Of a DNA stretch of 64,000 nucleotides, positions 63,467-64,000 are shown one piece after another. The DNA is from Bdellovibrio sp. 22V (GTDB lineage Bacteria > Bdellovibrionota > Bdellovibrionia > Bdellovibrionales > Bdellovibrionaceae): assembly GCF_030169785.1 (NCBI RefSeq), contig NZ_CP125854.1:2666001-2730000 (forward strand). Direction: 5' to 3'. Position 1 is the stretch's first letter. Each line of letters starts with the position of its first letter. The notes under the pieces were generated by a model, which had not been told where the DNA came from, did not search any database, and saw nothing but the letters and a program-made list of their open reading frames with translations. The position numbers and the translations under genes are program-made.

Positions 63467-64000
63467 ATGGCACAAAATGGATTTCGCATCGAAAAAGACA
63501 CCATGGGTGAAGTGAAAGTTCCCGCAGATAAATTCTGGGGAGCGCAAACACAAAGGTCCTCTGAAAACTTTCGTATCGGCGGAGATCACTTCCCACGCGA
63601 GATGATTCGCGCTCTGGGAATTCTTAAAAAATCGGCGGCACTGACGAACCAACGCCTTGGGCTTTTGGATGCAAAAAAAGCTGACATGATCGTGAAGGCG
63701 GCGGATGAGGTGATTTCAGGAAAACTCGATGCGCATTTTCCTTTGGTCGTGTGGCAGACAGGTTCGGGAACGCAAACAAACATGAATGCGAATGAAGTCA
63801 TCGCCAATCGGGCGATGGATATGATGGGCCTTAAGCTTCCCAACAAAGAAATTCATCCCAATGATGACGTGAACAAGGGGCAAAGTTCAAACGACACGTT
63901 CCCGACCGCAATGCACATCGCAGTGGCGGAGCAGGTCCATCATCGTCTTTTGCCGATGATGGAGAAACTGTATAAAGCTTTGCACAAAAAACAGGATGAA
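63467..64000 (+). CDS. fumC: class II fumarate hydratase, N-terminal part (cut by window edge)
   Basis: The first 178 residues of fumarase C, running off the right edge. They show [26 protein letters not shown], the [21 protein letters not shown] block (substrate residues TGSGTQ), and [23 protein letters not shown], all near-invariant in the family. GAGGAGG is seven bases ahead of the ATG. It hydrates fumarate to malate in the TCA cycle. The SDR gene upstream is 24 bases away. Confidence 0.96.
   Translation, partial: MAQNGFRIEKDTMGEVKVPADKFWGAQTQRSSENFRIGGDHFPREMIRALGILKKSAALTNQRLGLLDAKKADMIVKAADEVISGKLDAHFPLVVWQTGSGTQTNMNANEVIANRAMDMMGLKLPNKEIHPNDDVNKGQSSNDTFPTAMHIAVAEQVHHRLLPMMEKLYKALHKKQDE

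Overview
The window looks like chromosome of a Bdellovibrio-type predatory bacterium. The main reasons are a type IV major pilin (42804-43379) that closely resembles the Bdellovibrio PilA needed for prey entry, a high density of secreted proteins, lipoproteins and hydrolases, Gram-negative envelope genes (lnt, OmpA, a Slt-type transglycosylase, HtpX) and an HNH-endonuclease family that I associate with these genomes. The species cannot be fixed from the sequence alone. About 60 protein genes are called. I found no rRNA, tRNA, CRISPR array or insertion sequence.

Region by region. 1-9.9 kb: YceI protein, secreted carboxylesterase, OmpA-like protein, pyroglutamyl peptidase overlapping a secreted hydrolase, an orphan FliG-like coiled-coil protein and a vWA lipoprotein. 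9.2-15 kb: a lipoprotein hydrolase, the decayed 3' end of an Hsp33 gene, a tandem triplication of an unrecognised exported protein, and a membrane histidine kinase with a hairpin-rich leader. 15-21.8 kb: a VirB8/TraE-like protein coupled to a lipoprotein, a CofE-like ligase next to isocitrate dehydrogenase, a metzincin-like lipoprotein, a small LuxR-type regulator and a coiled-coil/Hsp20 fusion. 22-29.9 kb: an oxidoreductase, a possible double nuclease-fold protein, a tandem AhpD-like protein, a second YceI and a lipase-maturation-factor homologue. 29.9-42.6 kb: mutS2-lnt, a zinc-ribbon membrane protein, a subtilase, a lytic transglycosylase, htpX and clpS-clpA.

42.7-50 kb is the most accessory-looking part: pilA, a TPR-like membrane protein whose first codons contain a strong terminator, a Sec-exported RHS protein of about 1350 residues with a hydrophobic glycine-rich tip, a small membrane protein immediately behind it that could be its immunity partner, and the HNH endonuclease. 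50-64 kb is mainly housekeeping: dnaJ-dnaK, a persulfide-dioxygenase-like hydrolase divergent from two YeeE/YedE half-transporters (a likely sulfur module), acs, two dihydrouridine synthases, glutaredoxin, a methyltransferase, EVE and YchJ proteins, a short-chain dehydrogenase, and fumC cut by the right edge.

Themes that link the genes are envelope and protein quality control (ClpS/ClpA, HtpX, DnaJ/DnaK, Hsp20-like, Hsp33 relic), secreted degradation (esterases, proteases, transglycosylase) as expected of a predator, and acetate/TCA metabolism (acs, idh, fumC). Genes are often packed end to end: several convergent pairs share their stop-codon bases, and several operon pairs overlap at stop and start.
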